From the NCBI RefSeq assembly GCF_900143515.1, contig NZ_FSQT01000002.1, positions 496,001-560,000 on the forward strand: a stretch of 64,000 nt of DNA, read 5' to 3'. This DNA comes from Micromonospora cremea. Lineage in GTDB: Bacteria; Actinomycetota; Actinomycetes; Mycobacteriales; Micromonosporaceae. The notes beneath the pieces are model-generated. The model worked only from the letters and a program-made list of their open reading frames with translations, did not search any database and was not told the origin of the DNA. Numbering within the stretch: position 1 is the first letter of the stretch; each line of letters begins with the position of its first letter. The position numbers and the translations under genes are program-made. Shown here in pieces: positions 52,392 through 60,935 of the stretch.

Positions 52392-54509
52392 TTGACCGAC
52401 CAGACCGCCCTGGAGCAGGAGATCGCCGTCGAGCAACGGCACCTCGACCGGGTGTACGCCCGACTCGCCGAGCTGCGGCGGTCGGCGGTTCGCGCCGAGC
52501 GGGACGGCTACCGGATGGCCCGGGTGGGCACTTTCGGCGCGCTCGTCGAGCGCGACGCGATGGTCTTCCACGCCGCGCAGCGGCGACACACCCTCGACGC
52601 GGAGCACGAGGGGCTGGTCTTCGGCCGGCTGGACATGCGGGACCGGCAGGTGCTGCACGTCGGTCGGCTCGGCATCCGCGACGAGGACGCGACCACGCTG
52701 GTCGTCGACTGGCGGGCGCCGGCCGCCGCCGCCTTCTACCAGGCGACCCCGGCCCAGCCGCTGGGCGTGGTACGCCGGCGCACCATCCAGTCCCGCAGCG
52801 AGCGGGTCACCCGGATCGAGGACGACCTTCTGGACCCGACGGCCGCCCCCGAGGGGATGACGGTGGTCGGCGACGGCGCGCTGCTGGCGACCCTGTCCCG
52901 GGCCACCGGCCGGGGCATGCGCGACATCGTGGCGACCATCCAGCGGGAGCAGGACGAGGCGATCCGCTCGCCCGGCTCCGGGGTGACGATCGTCGCCGGC
53001 GGCCCGGGCACCGGCAAGACCGCGGTCGCTCTGCACCGGGCCGCCTACCTGCTGTATTCCGACCGCAGCCGGTACGCCGGCGGAGGCATCCTGGTGGTCG
53101 GCCCGTCCTCGGTCTTCGTCGAGTACATCGCCTCGGTGCTGCCCTCTCTCGGCGAGGACACCGCGACCCTGCACTCGCTGGGCACCCTCTTCCCCGGGAT
53201 GACCGCCACCCGCACCGACCCGCCCGAGGTGGCGGCCGTGAAGGGTTCGCTGCGGATGCGCCGGGTGCTGGAGCGGGCGGCCCGGGACGCGGTGCCGGGC
53301 GGCCCTGGCGAGCTGCGGCTGCTCTACCGCGGCACGCTGCTGCGGCTGGACCGGGCCGAGCTGGACGGGATCCGGGACCGCGTGCTGCACCGCGGCGCCC
53401 GGCGCAACGAGGTCCGCCGGGCCGGCTTCGACGGTGTCTTCGCCGCGCTGTGGGCGCAGGCCCGCCGGTTGGGCATCGGCCGGCTGCCGGAGCAGCGGGC
53501 CTTCGAGGACGAGATCGCCGAGCGGCCGGAGTTCCGGGAGTTCCTCAAGGCGTGGTGGCCGCGGCTGCACCCCCGGCACGTGCTCGGCTGGCTGGCCCGG
53601 CCGGACCGCCTGCGCCGGTACGCCGGTGGGATCCTCTCCACCGCCGAGATCCGGCTGCTCAGCGCGGCGTACCAGAACCTGGACGCGGCCGGGTTGACCA
53701 TCGCCGACGTGGCGCTGCTGGACGAGCTGGACGCGCTGCTCGGCAAGCCGCCGCAGCCGGCCCGGGCCCGGCGTGACCCGTTCCAGCTCGCTGGCGGTGT
53801 CCGCGAGCTGAGCAGCTTCGGCGACCGGCAGCGGGCCGCGCGGGCGGCGGCCCGGGAGCGGCCGGCGGACTACCGGGAGTACGCGCACGTGGTGGTGGAC
53901 GAGGCGCAGGACGTCTCGCCGATGCAGTGGCGCATGGTCGGCCGGCGCGGCCGGCTGGCCTCCTGGACGGTGGTGGGCGACCCGGCGCAGACGGCGTGGA
54001 CCGGCGACCCGGAGGAGCTGGACCGGGCCCGGGACCAGGCGCTGGGCCGGCGCAAGCGGCACGACTTCACGCTGACCACCAACTACCGCAACTCGGCGGA
54101 GATCTTCGCGGTGGCGGCGGCGGAGATCCGCCGGCTCTACCCCGACCTGCTGCTGCCGACCGCCGTCCGCTCCACCGGGGTCGATCCGGTCGAGCTGGTG
54201 GTGCCCGCCACGGGCCTGGAGACCGCGACCGTGGAGGCGGCCACCGGCCTGCTGGCCGAGGTGGAGGGCACGGTCGGGGTGATCACGCCGGTCCCGCGCC
54301 GCGACGAGGTCGCCGGCTGGCTCGGCGCACTCGGTGCGCCGCGACTGCAGGTGGTGACCAGCCTGGAGGCGAAGGGCATGGAGTACGACGGGGTGGTGCT
54401 GGTCGCCCCGAGCGAGATCCGGGCGGATCCGGGCGCCGGGGTGCGCACCCTGTATGTCGCGCTGTCCCGGGCCACCCAGCGGCTCACCACCATCGACCCG
54501 ACCGGCTGA
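52392..54509 (+). CDS. HelD-like UvrD-family RNA polymerase-associated ATPase
   Basis: A 705-aa superfamily 1 ATPase. An N-terminal coiled coil (EQEIAVEQRHLDRVYARLAE, about 5-45) matches the secondary-channel arm of HelD. Walker A is VAGGPGTGKTAVALHR (about 205-220), with IVATIQREQDEAIRSPGSG just before it as in HelD. UvrD motifs: VVVDEAQDVSPMQWRMVG, VVGDPAQTAWTG, TTNYRNSAEIFAVA, SLEAKGMEYDGVVLV and TLYVALSRATQRL. HelD removes stalled RNA polymerase from DNA, and actinobacterial relatives (HelR) protect against rifamycins. TTG 52392 is the start, with GAAGGAG upstream. Confidence 0.85.
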   Translation: MTDQTALEQEIAVEQRHLDRVYARLAELRRSAVRAERDGYRMARVGTFGALVERDAMVFHAAQRRHTLDAEHEGLVFGRLDMRDRQVLHVGRLGIRDEDATTLVVDWRAPAAAAFYQATPAQPLGVVRRRTIQSRSERVTRIEDDLLDPTAAPEGMTVVGDGALLATLSRATGRGMRDIVATIQREQDEAIRSPGSGVTIVAGGPGTGKTAVALHRAAYLLYSDRSRYAGGGILVVGPSSVFVEYIASVLPSLGEDTATLHSLGTLFPGMTATRTDPPEVAAVKGSLRMRRVLERAARDAVPGGPGELRLLYRGTLLRLDRAELDGIRDRVLHRGARRNEVRRAGFDGVFAALWAQARRLGIGRLPEQRAFEDEIAERPEFREFLKAWWPRLHPRHVLGWLARPDRLRRYAGGILSTAEIRLLSAAYQNLDAAGLTIADVALLDELDALLGKPPQPARARRDPFQLAGGVRELSSFGDRQRAARAAARERPADYREYAHVVVDEAQDVSPMQWRMVGRRGRLASWTVVGDPAQTAWTGDPEELDRARDQALGRRKRHDFTLTTNYRNSAEIFAVAAAEIRRLYPDLLLPTAVRSTGVDPVELVVPATGLETATVEAATGLLAEVEGTVGVITPVPRRDEVAGWLGALGAPRLQVVTSLEAKGMEYDGVVLVAPSEIRADPGAGVRTLYVALSRATQRLTTIDPTG

Positions 54510-54554
54510 CCCGCGACGGCCGGCCCCGTCGGACGGACGACCTGCCGTACACTT

Positions 54555-54580
54555 GCATACATAGCGATGTGAGCATACAT
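54555..54580 (+). promoter_or_regulatory. AT-rich operator-like repeat upstream of the CDF exporter
   Basis: GCATACAT occurs twice (54555-54562 and 54573-54580), 18 bases apart, flanking the palindrome ACATAGCGATGT (54559-54570). This is the only AT-rich patch in the gap before the cation exporter and resembles a metal-sensor (ArsR/SmtB-type) operator in general form. Confidence 0.45.
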
Positions 54581-54616
54581 TTGACCGGGTCCCGACGGAC
54601 GACGGAGGGTGGTCTC

Positions 54617-55534
54617 GTGGGCGCAGGTCATGACCACCACCACGGGTCGGTCGCCAACGCCGCGCACCAGCACCGGGGGCGGCTCTGGACAGCGTTCGGG
54701 CTGCTCGCCACCCTGATGGTGGTCGAGGCGGTGGCCGCGTTCCACACCGGCTCGCTGGCCCTGCTCTCCGACGCCGGGCACATGTTCACCGACGTGCTCG
54801 GCATCGGGATGGCGCTCGCCGCGATCACCGCCACCCGGCGGGCCACCGGCGACCCGCAACGCACCTTCGGGCTCTACCGACTCGAGGTGCTCGCCGCCCT
54901 GGCCAACGCCGTCCTGCTCTCCGGCGTGGCGGTCTACGTCGTGATCGAGGCGATCGGCCGGTTCGGCGACCCGCACGAGGTGCTGGCCGGTCCGATGCTC
55001 GCGGTGGCCGCGCTCGGCCTGCTCGCCAACCTGGCCGCCTTCGCCCTGCTCCGCGCGGGGGCTCGGGAGAGCATCAACCTGCAGGGCGCCTACCTGGAGG
55101 TGCTCGGCGACCTGCTCGGCTCGCTCGGCGTGATCGGCGCGGCACTGCTCATCCAGGTCACCGACTGGTGGTGGGCCGACCCGCTCGTCGCGGTCGCCAT
55201 CGGCGTGTTCATCCTGCCGCGCACCTGGCGGCTGGGACGGGCCGCGGTCCGCATCCTGGTGCAGGCCGCCCCCGAGCACCTCCAGGTGACCGCCGTGCAC
55301 GACCGACTGGCCGCGGTGCCCGGCGTGGTCGAGGTGCACGACCTGCACGTCTGGACGCTCACCTCGGGCATGGAAGTGGCCTCCGCGCACCTGACCATGG
55401 CGCCCGGCGCGGATGTCGGCGTGGTGCTCTCCGCGGCTCGCGCCGCCCTGCACCAGGAGTTCCGGATCGAGCACGCGACGTTGCAGATCGAACCCGGCGC
55501 GTCCCCCGGCGCCTGCGGTTCGGTCGAATGGTAG
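54617..55534 (+). CDS. Cation diffusion facilitator (zinc-type exporter)
   Basis: A 305-aa CDF transporter. His-rich N-terminus (GHDHHHGSVANAAHQHRG), six membrane helices, the site-A motifs LLSDAGHMFTDVLGIG (HxxxD) and GAYLEVLGDLLGSLGV (the helix-V H-x-x-x-D equivalent starts Leu-Glu here), and a C-terminal cytoplasmic domain with VPGVVEVHDLHVWTLTSGM. Members export Zn(II), Cd(II) or Co(II) by proton antiport. GTG 54617 was chosen (GGAGGG upstream); GTG 54569 would add 16 residues. Confidence 0.9.
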   Translation: MGAGHDHHHGSVANAAHQHRGRLWTAFGLLATLMVVEAVAAFHTGSLALLSDAGHMFTDVLGIGMALAAITATRRATGDPQRTFGLYRLEVLAALANAVLLSGVAVYVVIEAIGRFGDPHEVLAGPMLAVAALGLLANLAAFALLRAGARESINLQGAYLEVLGDLLGSLGVIGAALLIQVTDWWWADPLVAVAIGVFILPRTWRLGRAAVRILVQAAPEHLQVTAVHDRLAAVPGVVEVHDLHVWTLTSGMEVASAHLTMAPGADVGVVLSAARAALHQEFRIEHATLQIEPGASPGACGSVEW

Positions 55535-55684
55535 CGGCGTTTCAGGAGCTTTACTCGGATTAGCCGGAATTTACCGTGACGACGGACGCACCGTCCGTCA
55601 CATCGGCTGCACCGGCCCCAAAAGCCCCGGTAGGCTCGGTCCCGGCCTCCACCCGGCGGCGCCCACCCGGCGCCGGTGGCGGCC

Positions 55685-55798
55685 GCCGCCTAATCGCCCG
55701 AGCGGGCGAACCGGGGAACCACGTTCCTGGGGTGCATCCGCGTCAGCGGTAGGGATCTTCCGTCCCGAACCCGTCAGCTAACCCGGTCGGCGGCTGAC
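55685..55798 (+). promoter_or_regulatory. Cyclic-di-AMP riboswitch (ydaO/yuaA class)
   Basis: The leader contains the class landmarks in order: GAACCGGGGAACC (55708-55720), TGGGGTGCATCC (55728-55739), TAGGGA (55750-55755) and CGAACCCGTCAGCTAACC (55766-55783). These match the conserved blocks of the c-di-AMP riboswitch found before cell-wall hydrolase genes in actinobacteria. It ends just before the ribosome-binding site of the wall-protein gene at 55814, which it should turn off at high c-di-AMP. The 5' boundary is approximate. Confidence 0.93.
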
Positions 55799-55813
55799 GG
55801 AAGGACATGCGTA

Positions 55814-56878
55814 GTGGTACCAGCACGACCACCCGCCGCCCGACTGGCGGCCCTGATCGTCGCGATGTTCGCCCTCGGCGTCGCGATCCCGGCCGGCGCC
55901 GCCTCGGCCGCTCCCCCGACCGGCCTGCGGGCCGCCGCGGCACCCGACAGCGACGAAGAGGGCGGCACCCCGGCGCTGCGGGCCCAACTGGAGGCGGCCA
56001 GCAAGGGATACCTGGACGCGAAGCGCGCCCTGGACACCTCCGTACAGCGGCAGCAGCAGCTCGCCACCCAACTGAAGACCACCGAGACCGAACTGACGGC
56101 GCGCAGCGGCAAGGTCGACGAGATCGCCGGACTGGCCTACCGCACCGGCCGGCTCGGCACGGTGTCGGCGCTGCTCAACAGCGGCACCCCCGAGGGCTTC
56201 ATGGACCGGGCCGTCACGCTGGACGCGGTCGCCGCCAACGAGGACCGGGCGCTGCGCGACCTCACCGCCACCAGGGACGAGGTCAACCGCACCCGCATCG
56301 CCCTGGACGGCGAGATCCGTGAGCAGCGCAAGCAGGTCACCGTCATGGCCAAGCGCAAGGAGCAGGCCGAACGGGCTCTGACCGTGGCCACCACCAAGCC
56401 CCGGACGACCGCCGACACCGGCTCCAACCGGGGCACCTCCGCCGCCAACGCAAAGGCCGCGCCGCGCAACTCCGACGGCTCCTGGCCGTCGGAGTCGTGC
56501 AGCGTCAACGACCCCACGCCGGCCACCGGCTGCATCACCCCCCGCACGCTGCACGCGCTCAACCAGGCCAAGGCCGCGGGCTTCACCCGGTACGTCTCCT
56601 GCCACCGCAACGGCGGCTCCGGTGAACACCCGAAGGGCCGGGCCTGCGACTTCGCCGCCCAGAAGAGCGGCTTCGGCGGCGACGCCACCGGCGGCGACAA
56701 GACGTACGGCAACAACCTGGCCGCGTACTTCATCCGCAACGCCGACCGGCTCGCCGTGCTCTACGTGATCTGGTACAGGCAGATCTGGCTGCCCAGCAGC
56801 GGGTGGAAGTCGTACAGCGGAGCGGGCGGCGACCCGTCCAGCGACCACACCAACCACGTGCACCTGTCGGTGTACTGA
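55814..56878 (+). CDS. Secreted coiled-coil protein with M15-like wall-binding/peptidase domain
   Basis: A 354-aa exported protein: signal peptide (1-33, LAALIVAMFALGVAIPAGAA), a coiled coil (about 50-195, ALRAQLEAASKGYLDAKRAL and KTTETELTARSGKVDEIAGL) and a C-terminal domain (about 225-354) with CSVNDPTPATGCITPRTLHA, GEHPKGRACDFAAQ and DHTNHVHLSVY, the His/Asp pattern of D,D-peptidase-like (M15-like/ARB_07466) domains. It resembles NlpC/RPF-associated wall-remodelling proteins. GTG 55814 follows GGAAGG. It is under an upstream c-di-AMP riboswitch, typical for wall-lytic enzymes. Confidence 0.87.
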   Translation: MVPARPPAARLAALIVAMFALGVAIPAGAASAAPPTGLRAAAAPDSDEEGGTPALRAQLEAASKGYLDAKRALDTSVQRQQQLATQLKTTETELTARSGKVDEIAGLAYRTGRLGTVSALLNSGTPEGFMDRAVTLDAVAANEDRALRDLTATRDEVNRTRIALDGEIREQRKQVTVMAKRKEQAERALTVATTKPRTTADTGSNRGTSAANAKAAPRNSDGSWPSESCSVNDPTPATGCITPRTLHALNQAKAAGFTRYVSCHRNGGSGEHPKGRACDFAAQKSGFGGDATGGDKTYGNNLAAYFIRNADRLAVLYVIWYRQIWLPSSGWKSYSGAGGDPSSDHTNHVHLSVY

Positions 56879-56880
56879 CC

Positions 56881-56920
56881 CCGGGCGGTGCCCCGCCCCG
56901 CGGGGCACCGGCCCGCCCGG
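56881..56920 (+). terminator. Terminator after the riboswitch-controlled gene
   Basis: GGTGCCCCG (56887-56895) pairs with CGGGGCACC (56901-56909), and an outer CCGGGC (56881-56886) pairs with GCCCGG (56915-56920). Immediately after the stop codon. Confidence 0.75.
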
Positions 56921-56996
56921 GTACGTCAGCGGACGTACCCGGGATGTCGCCGGCGGTCGGACGCCCCGGGCCGAGCCCGGCGGGCAGCATCCTGGT

Positions 56997-57515
56997 ATGC
57001 GTCGGATCCCACCCACCGCCCGCAAGGCGCTGCTCACCCTGCACCTGGTCACCTCGCTCGGCTGGCTCGGCGCCGACCTGACGCTGCTCACGCTCGGCGT
57101 CGCGGCACAGCGCGGCGCCGACCCGGCCGTCGTCTACCCGGTTGCCGCGCTGGTCGGCACCGTGCTGTTCGCACCGTTGAGCGTGCTGGTCTGGCTGGTC
57201 GGCGTGGCCAGCGCGCTGCTCACCCCGTGGGGGCTGCTGCGCTACCGCTGGGTGCTGGTCAAACTCGTGATCACCACGGTGATGGTCGGGTTGGTGCTGT
57301 TCCTGCTCACCCCGAACCTGCGGCACGCCGGCGCGCTGGGCGCCGCCCTGCCCGCCCGAGACCGCGCCGACCTGGTGATCGCACCGGCCGTGTCGACCAG
57401 TCTGATGATCATCGCGACGGTGCTCTCCACGTACAAGCCGTGGGGGCGACGGCCGGCCGCGCGGCCCACCGTCGCGGGCCGGACCGGACGTGATCCCGCG
57501 GCAACCAGGATCTAG
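56997..57515 (+). CDS. Small integral membrane protein (DUF2269-like)
   Basis: A 172-aa protein with four hydrophobic helices (LLTLHLVTSLGWLGADLTLL; VYPVAALVGTVLFAPLSVLV; RWVLVKLVITTVMVGLVLFL; VIAPAVSTSLMIIATVLSTY) and a basic C-terminus. The pattern TLHLVTSLGWLGA recalls DUF2269-type membrane proteins; function unknown. ATG 56997. Confidence 0.78.
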   Translation: MRRIPPTARKALLTLHLVTSLGWLGADLTLLTLGVAAQRGADPAVVYPVAALVGTVLFAPLSVLVWLVGVASALLTPWGLLRYRWVLVKLVITTVMVGLVLFLLTPNLRHAGALGAALPARDRADLVIAPAVSTSLMIIATVLSTYKPWGRRPAARPTVAGRTGRDPAATRI

Positions 57516-57539
57516 TGGCCTCTCCACCCGAGCAGGTCA

Positions 57540-58151
57540 CTACATCCAGGATCGAGCGTGATCTTGACGCGACCCGGGCCTGCGCGCGGCCGCAGGCCGG
57601 GCGTGGCCTTGGTGCGGCCCGGGCCTGGGCGCGGGCCGCAGGCCGGGCCTGGGTGCGGGCCGCAGGCCGGGCCTGGGTGCGGGCTCAGTTGGCGGGCGGG
57701 GGCCGGCCGTGCGGTCCAGGGCCGCGCCCAGTCGGGTGGCCAATGCCAGGTGGGCCGCCCGGGCCTGGCGGAACGCGTACCGGAACAGCGGGGCCGGCGC
57801 GGTCAGGGTGATCTCGACGTCGACCCGGACCAGGCCGTCCGGCTCGCCGCGCAGCCGGGTGTGGTTGCGCACCGTGGTGGCCGGCCACTGGCGGGCCACC
57901 ATGACGATCTCGTCGTCCTCACTGATCAGCACGTCCGCCTGGTACGTGGTCCGGAAGCGCAGCGGGCCGGCCACCAGCCGGTCGCTGATCGCGTAGCTGG
58001 CCCGGGCACCGGGTCGGGGCGGCAGCCGGCGAACCTGGACGATCAGCGGGTGCAGCTCGCCCTGCCGGGTCAGGTCGCTCAGCAGCGCCGCGGCCTCGCG
58101 GGGAGTGCAGCGGGCCTGGACGGTGTAGCTGAAGGTATCGCTCCTGAGCAC
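57540..58151 (-). CDS. SRPBCC protein with a repetitive Pro/Arg tail
   Basis: A 203-aa protein. Residues 1-140 form an SRPBCC/START-like lipid-binding fold (SDTFSYTVQARCTPREAAAL, LTRQGELHPLIVQVRRLPPR). The last 60 residues are a low-complexity tail with repeats of the kind PAPRPGLR, coded by a 24-bp tandem repeat at 57631-57683. The tail probably arose by repeat expansion and may be dispensable. GTG 58151 was chosen because the domain begins there. Convergent with the gene at 56997. Confidence 0.75.
   Translation of the reverse strand: MLRSDTFSYTVQARCTPREAAALLSDLTRQGELHPLIVQVRRLPPRPGARASYAISDRLVAGPLRFRTTYQADVLISEDDEIVMVARQWPATTVRNHTRLRGEPDGLVRVDVEITLTAPAPLFRYAFRQARAAHLALATRLGAALDRTAGPRPPTEPAPRPGLRPAPRPGLRPAPRPGPHQGHARPAAARRPGSRQDHARSWM
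57631..57683. repeat. 24-bp tandem repeat in the SRPBCC gene
   Basis: Two full copies and a partial copy of a 24-base unit (starting GGGCCGCAGGCCGGGCCTGG) lie in tandem, with more degenerate copies leftward to about 57585. It encodes the Pro/Arg/Leu repeats near the C-terminus of the minus-strand SRPBCC protein. Confidence 0.8.
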
Positions 58152-58329
58152 ACCGTCTCCCGCCGTCGTTGGTCGCACGATCGTCCCGCACCCCGGTCGG
58201 GCTGGCAACGCCCGGACGGACACGGACCGTTGCCTCGGCATTCACACCGCGTTCCCACTACGGTCGGCTGATGGGTAACCACCCGCCGTGACGAGCGACG
58301 GAGGACGTGAGCATGAACGGGTACGACCG

Positions 58330-59307
58330 GTGAGCGGGCACGTGATGGTCTTCGCGCCCACGCCGCAGCTGACGGTGACCGTGGACCAGCCGAACGATCA
58401 GCCCGAGTTGCACCTGCACCCGGGCGGGCAGGGCGTCTGGCAGGCCCGGATGGTGATGTCGCTCGGGGTCGACGTGGTGCTCTGCACCGCGCTCGGCGGC
58501 GAGATCGGCCAGGTGCTGGAGCCGCTGCTCGTCAGCGAGGGAGTGGACCTCAAGGTGGTGGTCCGTGACTCCGGCAGCGGCGGGTACGTGCACGACCGCC
58601 GGGACGGGTCCCGGCAGGAGATCGCCGACGTGCCCGGGCAGCCGCTGAGCCGGCACGAGCTCGACGAGTTGTACAACCTGGCCCTCGGCGAGGGGCTGCG
58701 AGCGTCGGTGAGCGTGCTCAGTGGACCCAACGAGCCGTGGCTCGTTCCGGCCGACCTGTACCGGCGCTTCGCCGCCGATCTCGGTGCCAACGGCGGCCGG
58801 GTGGTGGTCGACCTCTCCGGCGATCACCTCGGGGCGGTGCTGGACAGCGGGGTGTTCTTCCTGAAGGTGAGCCATGAGGAACTGATCCGCGACGGCCGCG
58901 CCCGCAACGAGGAGAGCGCGGAGCTGACCCGGGTGATGTACGACCTGCACGCCGCCGGCGCCGAGACGGTGGTGGTGAGCCGGGCCGACGAGCCGGCGCT
59001 CGCGCTCGTCGACGGCGAGCTGTTCGAGGTGGAGATGCCCCGGTTGCAGGCGGCCGACCCGCGCGGCGCCGGCGACTCGATGACCGCCGGGGTGGCCGCC
59101 GTGGTGGCCGGCGGCGGAGACATCCGGACTGCCATCCGGACCGGTGCCGCGGCCGGCGCGCTGAACGTGACCCGGCACGGGCTGGGCACCGGGCGGTTGG
59201 ACTCGATCACCGGTCTGGTGGATCGGGTCCGGTTGGTCCCGGCGGACAGCCGACAGCAGGAGCGGACCACCCCCGACGAACTGGCCGACCGGGCGGTCGA
59301 GCGATGA
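58330..59307 (+). CDS. PfkB-family kinase
   Basis: A 325-aa PfkB/ribokinase-like protein: HVMVFAPTPQLTVTVDQPND, LHLHPGGQGVWQARMVMSLG (sugar-binding Gly motif), a LKVSHEELIRDGRARNEESA stretch and the catalytic ADPRGAGDSMTAGVAAVVAG. It resembles tagatose-6-phosphate/1-phosphofructokinase-type members, but substrate is unknown. The start is uncertain: GTG 58330 is used, GTG 58288 is the longest. It overlaps surE by ATGA, so the two are co-translated. Confidence 0.85.
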   Translation: MSGHVMVFAPTPQLTVTVDQPNDQPELHLHPGGQGVWQARMVMSLGVDVVLCTALGGEIGQVLEPLLVSEGVDLKVVVRDSGSGGYVHDRRDGSRQEIADVPGQPLSRHELDELYNLALGEGLRASVSVLSGPNEPWLVPADLYRRFAADLGANGGRVVVDLSGDHLGAVLDSGVFFLKVSHEELIRDGRARNEESAELTRVMYDLHAAGAETVVVSRADEPALALVDGELFEVEMPRLQAADPRGAGDSMTAGVAAVVAGGGDIRTAIRTGAAAGALNVTRHGLGTGRLDSITGLVDRVRLVPADSRQQERTTPDELADRAVER

Positions 59308-60131
59308 CGCTGCGCGTGCTGGTCACCAACGACGACGGGATCGCCGCACCGGGCATCCAGGCGCTGGCCTGGGCGGCGGCGCAGCGGGGCCTGGACGTGG
59401 TGGTCGCCGCGCCGCTGGAGGAGGCGAGCGGCACCAGCGCGGCCATGAGCGCGATGGAGCAGGACGGGCGGGTGGTGGTGCACGACCACCCGCTGCCGGA
59501 CCTGGCGGGCGTTCCGGCGTACGGGGTCGGTGGCTCCCCCGGCTTCATCACGCTGATCGCGCTGCACGGCGCGTTCGGCCCGCCGCCGACGGTGGTGCTC
59601 TCCGGCATCAACCGGGGTGCCAACGCCGGCCGCGCCGTGCTGCACTCCGGAACGGTCGGCGCCGCGTTCACCGCCGCCACGAACGGCTGCCGGGCGATGG
59701 CCGTCTCGCTGGACGTACTCTCCGCGGGCGAGGCGACGGCCGCCAGCGGTGGCGCCGCGGTGGACGCCGCAGCCCGGGTACGCGACGCCGAGCGCAACTG
59801 GAGCACCGCCGCGCGGGTCGCCCTGGACCTGCTCCCCCGGCTGACGGCCGCGCCGATCGAGAGCGTGCTCAACGTCAACGCCCCGGACCTGCCGCACGGG
59901 CGGCTGCGCGGGGTCCGCCGCGGCACGCTGGCCAGTTTCGGTCAGGTGCAGATGACGGTGGCCGAATCGGGGCACGGCTTCGTGCGTACCTCGCTGGAGG
60001 AGCCGGGGCAGGCCGCGCAGCCCGGCACGGACGTGGCGTTGCTCGCCGCGGGGTACGCGTCCGTGACGGCCATCCGGGCGGTCACCGAGATGACCGACGT
60101 CGACCTGACCGGCCTGGACGAACAGCCCTGA
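59304..60131 (+). CDS. surE: SurE-type 5'/3'-nucleotidase
   Basis: A 275-aa SurE acid phosphatase for nucleoside monophosphates: metal site LRVLVTNDDGIAAPGIQALA (Asp-Asp), EEASGTSAAMS, and LSGINRGANAGRAVLHSGTV with Asn ligand. Length normal. ATG 59304 overlaps the kinase stop, pairing the nucleotidase with a sugar kinase, possibly in nucleoside or sugar-phosphate salvage (inference). Confidence 0.92.
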   Translation: MTLRVLVTNDDGIAAPGIQALAWAAAQRGLDVVVAAPLEEASGTSAAMSAMEQDGRVVVHDHPLPDLAGVPAYGVGGSPGFITLIALHGAFGPPPTVVLSGINRGANAGRAVLHSGTVGAAFTAATNGCRAMAVSLDVLSAGEATAASGGAAVDAAARVRDAERNWSTAARVALDLLPRLTAAPIESVLNVNAPDLPHGRLRGVRRGTLASFGQVQMTVAESGHGFVRTSLEEPGQAAQPGTDVALLAAGYASVTAIRAVTEMTDVDLTGLDEQP

Positions 60132-60133
60132 CC

Positions 60134-60179
60134 GGCGTGGGCCGCGGGCGTTCAGCGGCGTGGGCCGCGGGCGTTCAGC
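60134..60179. repeat. Perfect 23-bp tandem duplication
   Basis: A 23-base unit (starting GGCGTGGGCCGCGGGCGTTC) at 60134-60156 is repeated exactly at 60157-60179, filling the gap between surE and the convergent STAS gene. Confidence 0.9.
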
Positions 60180-60181
60180 GC

Positions 60182-60544
60182 TCAGGCGCCGGGAAGCACC
60201 TCGGGGGCGGCGGCACCGGCGAAGTACGGCTCGGGGGCGCCGAAGAGGCCGAGCAGGCCGGTCACCCAGAGCTGCCGGTGCACGAACCGGCTCGGCTCGG
60301 TGACCACCAGCTTGACGCCGCTGACCTCGGCGGTCTGGAAGCCGGCCACCATCGCGCTGATGCCGACCGAGTCGATGAAGGTGACCAGCCTCATGTTCAG
60401 CTCGATGCGCAGGGGGCGGCCCTTGGCCAACACCTCCGCGATCGCCTCGCGTACCTCGTACGCTGTGTCGACGTCGATCTCGCCGCGCGGGGCGATCTCC
60501 ACGACACCACCGGACAGAACCGACTTCACGATCGACAGGCTCAC
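60182..60544 (-). CDS. STAS-domain anti-sigma factor antagonist
   Basis: A 120-aa STAS protein: VVEIAPRGEIDVDTAYEVRE, then VTFIDSVGISAMVAGFQTAE where Ser in DSVGIS is the phosphorylation site of SpoIIAA/RsbV-type antagonists. It should bind an anti-sigma factor kinase when unphosphorylated and release a sigma factor. No kinase gene adjoins. GTG 60544 follows GGAGGTG. A pair of 13-bp direct repeats lies about 155-190 bases upstream. Confidence 0.9.
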   Translation of the reverse strand: MSLSIVKSVLSGGVVEIAPRGEIDVDTAYEVREAIAEVLAKGRPLRIELNMRLVTFIDSVGISAMVAGFQTAEVSGVKLVVTEPSRFVHRQLWVTGLLGLFGAPEPYFAGAAAPEVLPGA

Positions 60545-60935
60545 GCGAGCACCTCCACCCGCCCGTCCCCCGGGCGCCTCATCAGTACGCGGGCCGCGAC
60601 CGACAGTATTCCTTCGACGGCCTCGGTCGCCACCCCTCGGGATGAGCAATTCGCGGATCCGGGCACACCAAGTCGCCCATATCCGGACTTTTCGTTATCT
60701 GATCACTCAGTACTTCTGGTCATCTGATCACTCAACGATCGGTCGGAACCGACGCGTCGCTGGACCAGGGTAGCGGTCCCCGGCCGCCGTGCCCGACAAC
60801 CGGCCCACCAACCGCGCTCGCCCCGTGTGACACCGGCGTGTCGCACCCTCGTCGATCGACCTCGACCCGGCCGGGTGGTTGCCGACGCCGCCTAGCATCG
60901 GCCGGGGAACCCCACCGTTACGGAGAGGACCTTCA
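60545..60935. promoter_or_regulatory. Intergenic region with 13-bp direct repeats
   Basis: 391 bases between divergent genes. ATCTGATCACTCA occurs at 60697-60709 and 60722-60734, exactly 25 bases apart, in the most AT-rich part of the region, each with the palindrome TGATCA. Likely regulator-binding sites for the STAS gene or the small lipoprotein gene. No gene is visible. Confidence 0.55.

Noticed and set aside
51293..54062. Very long alternative frames on both strands across the hydrolase and HelD-like genes
   Set aside because: They lack motifs, while the chosen frames show a catalytic triad and complete helicase motifs.
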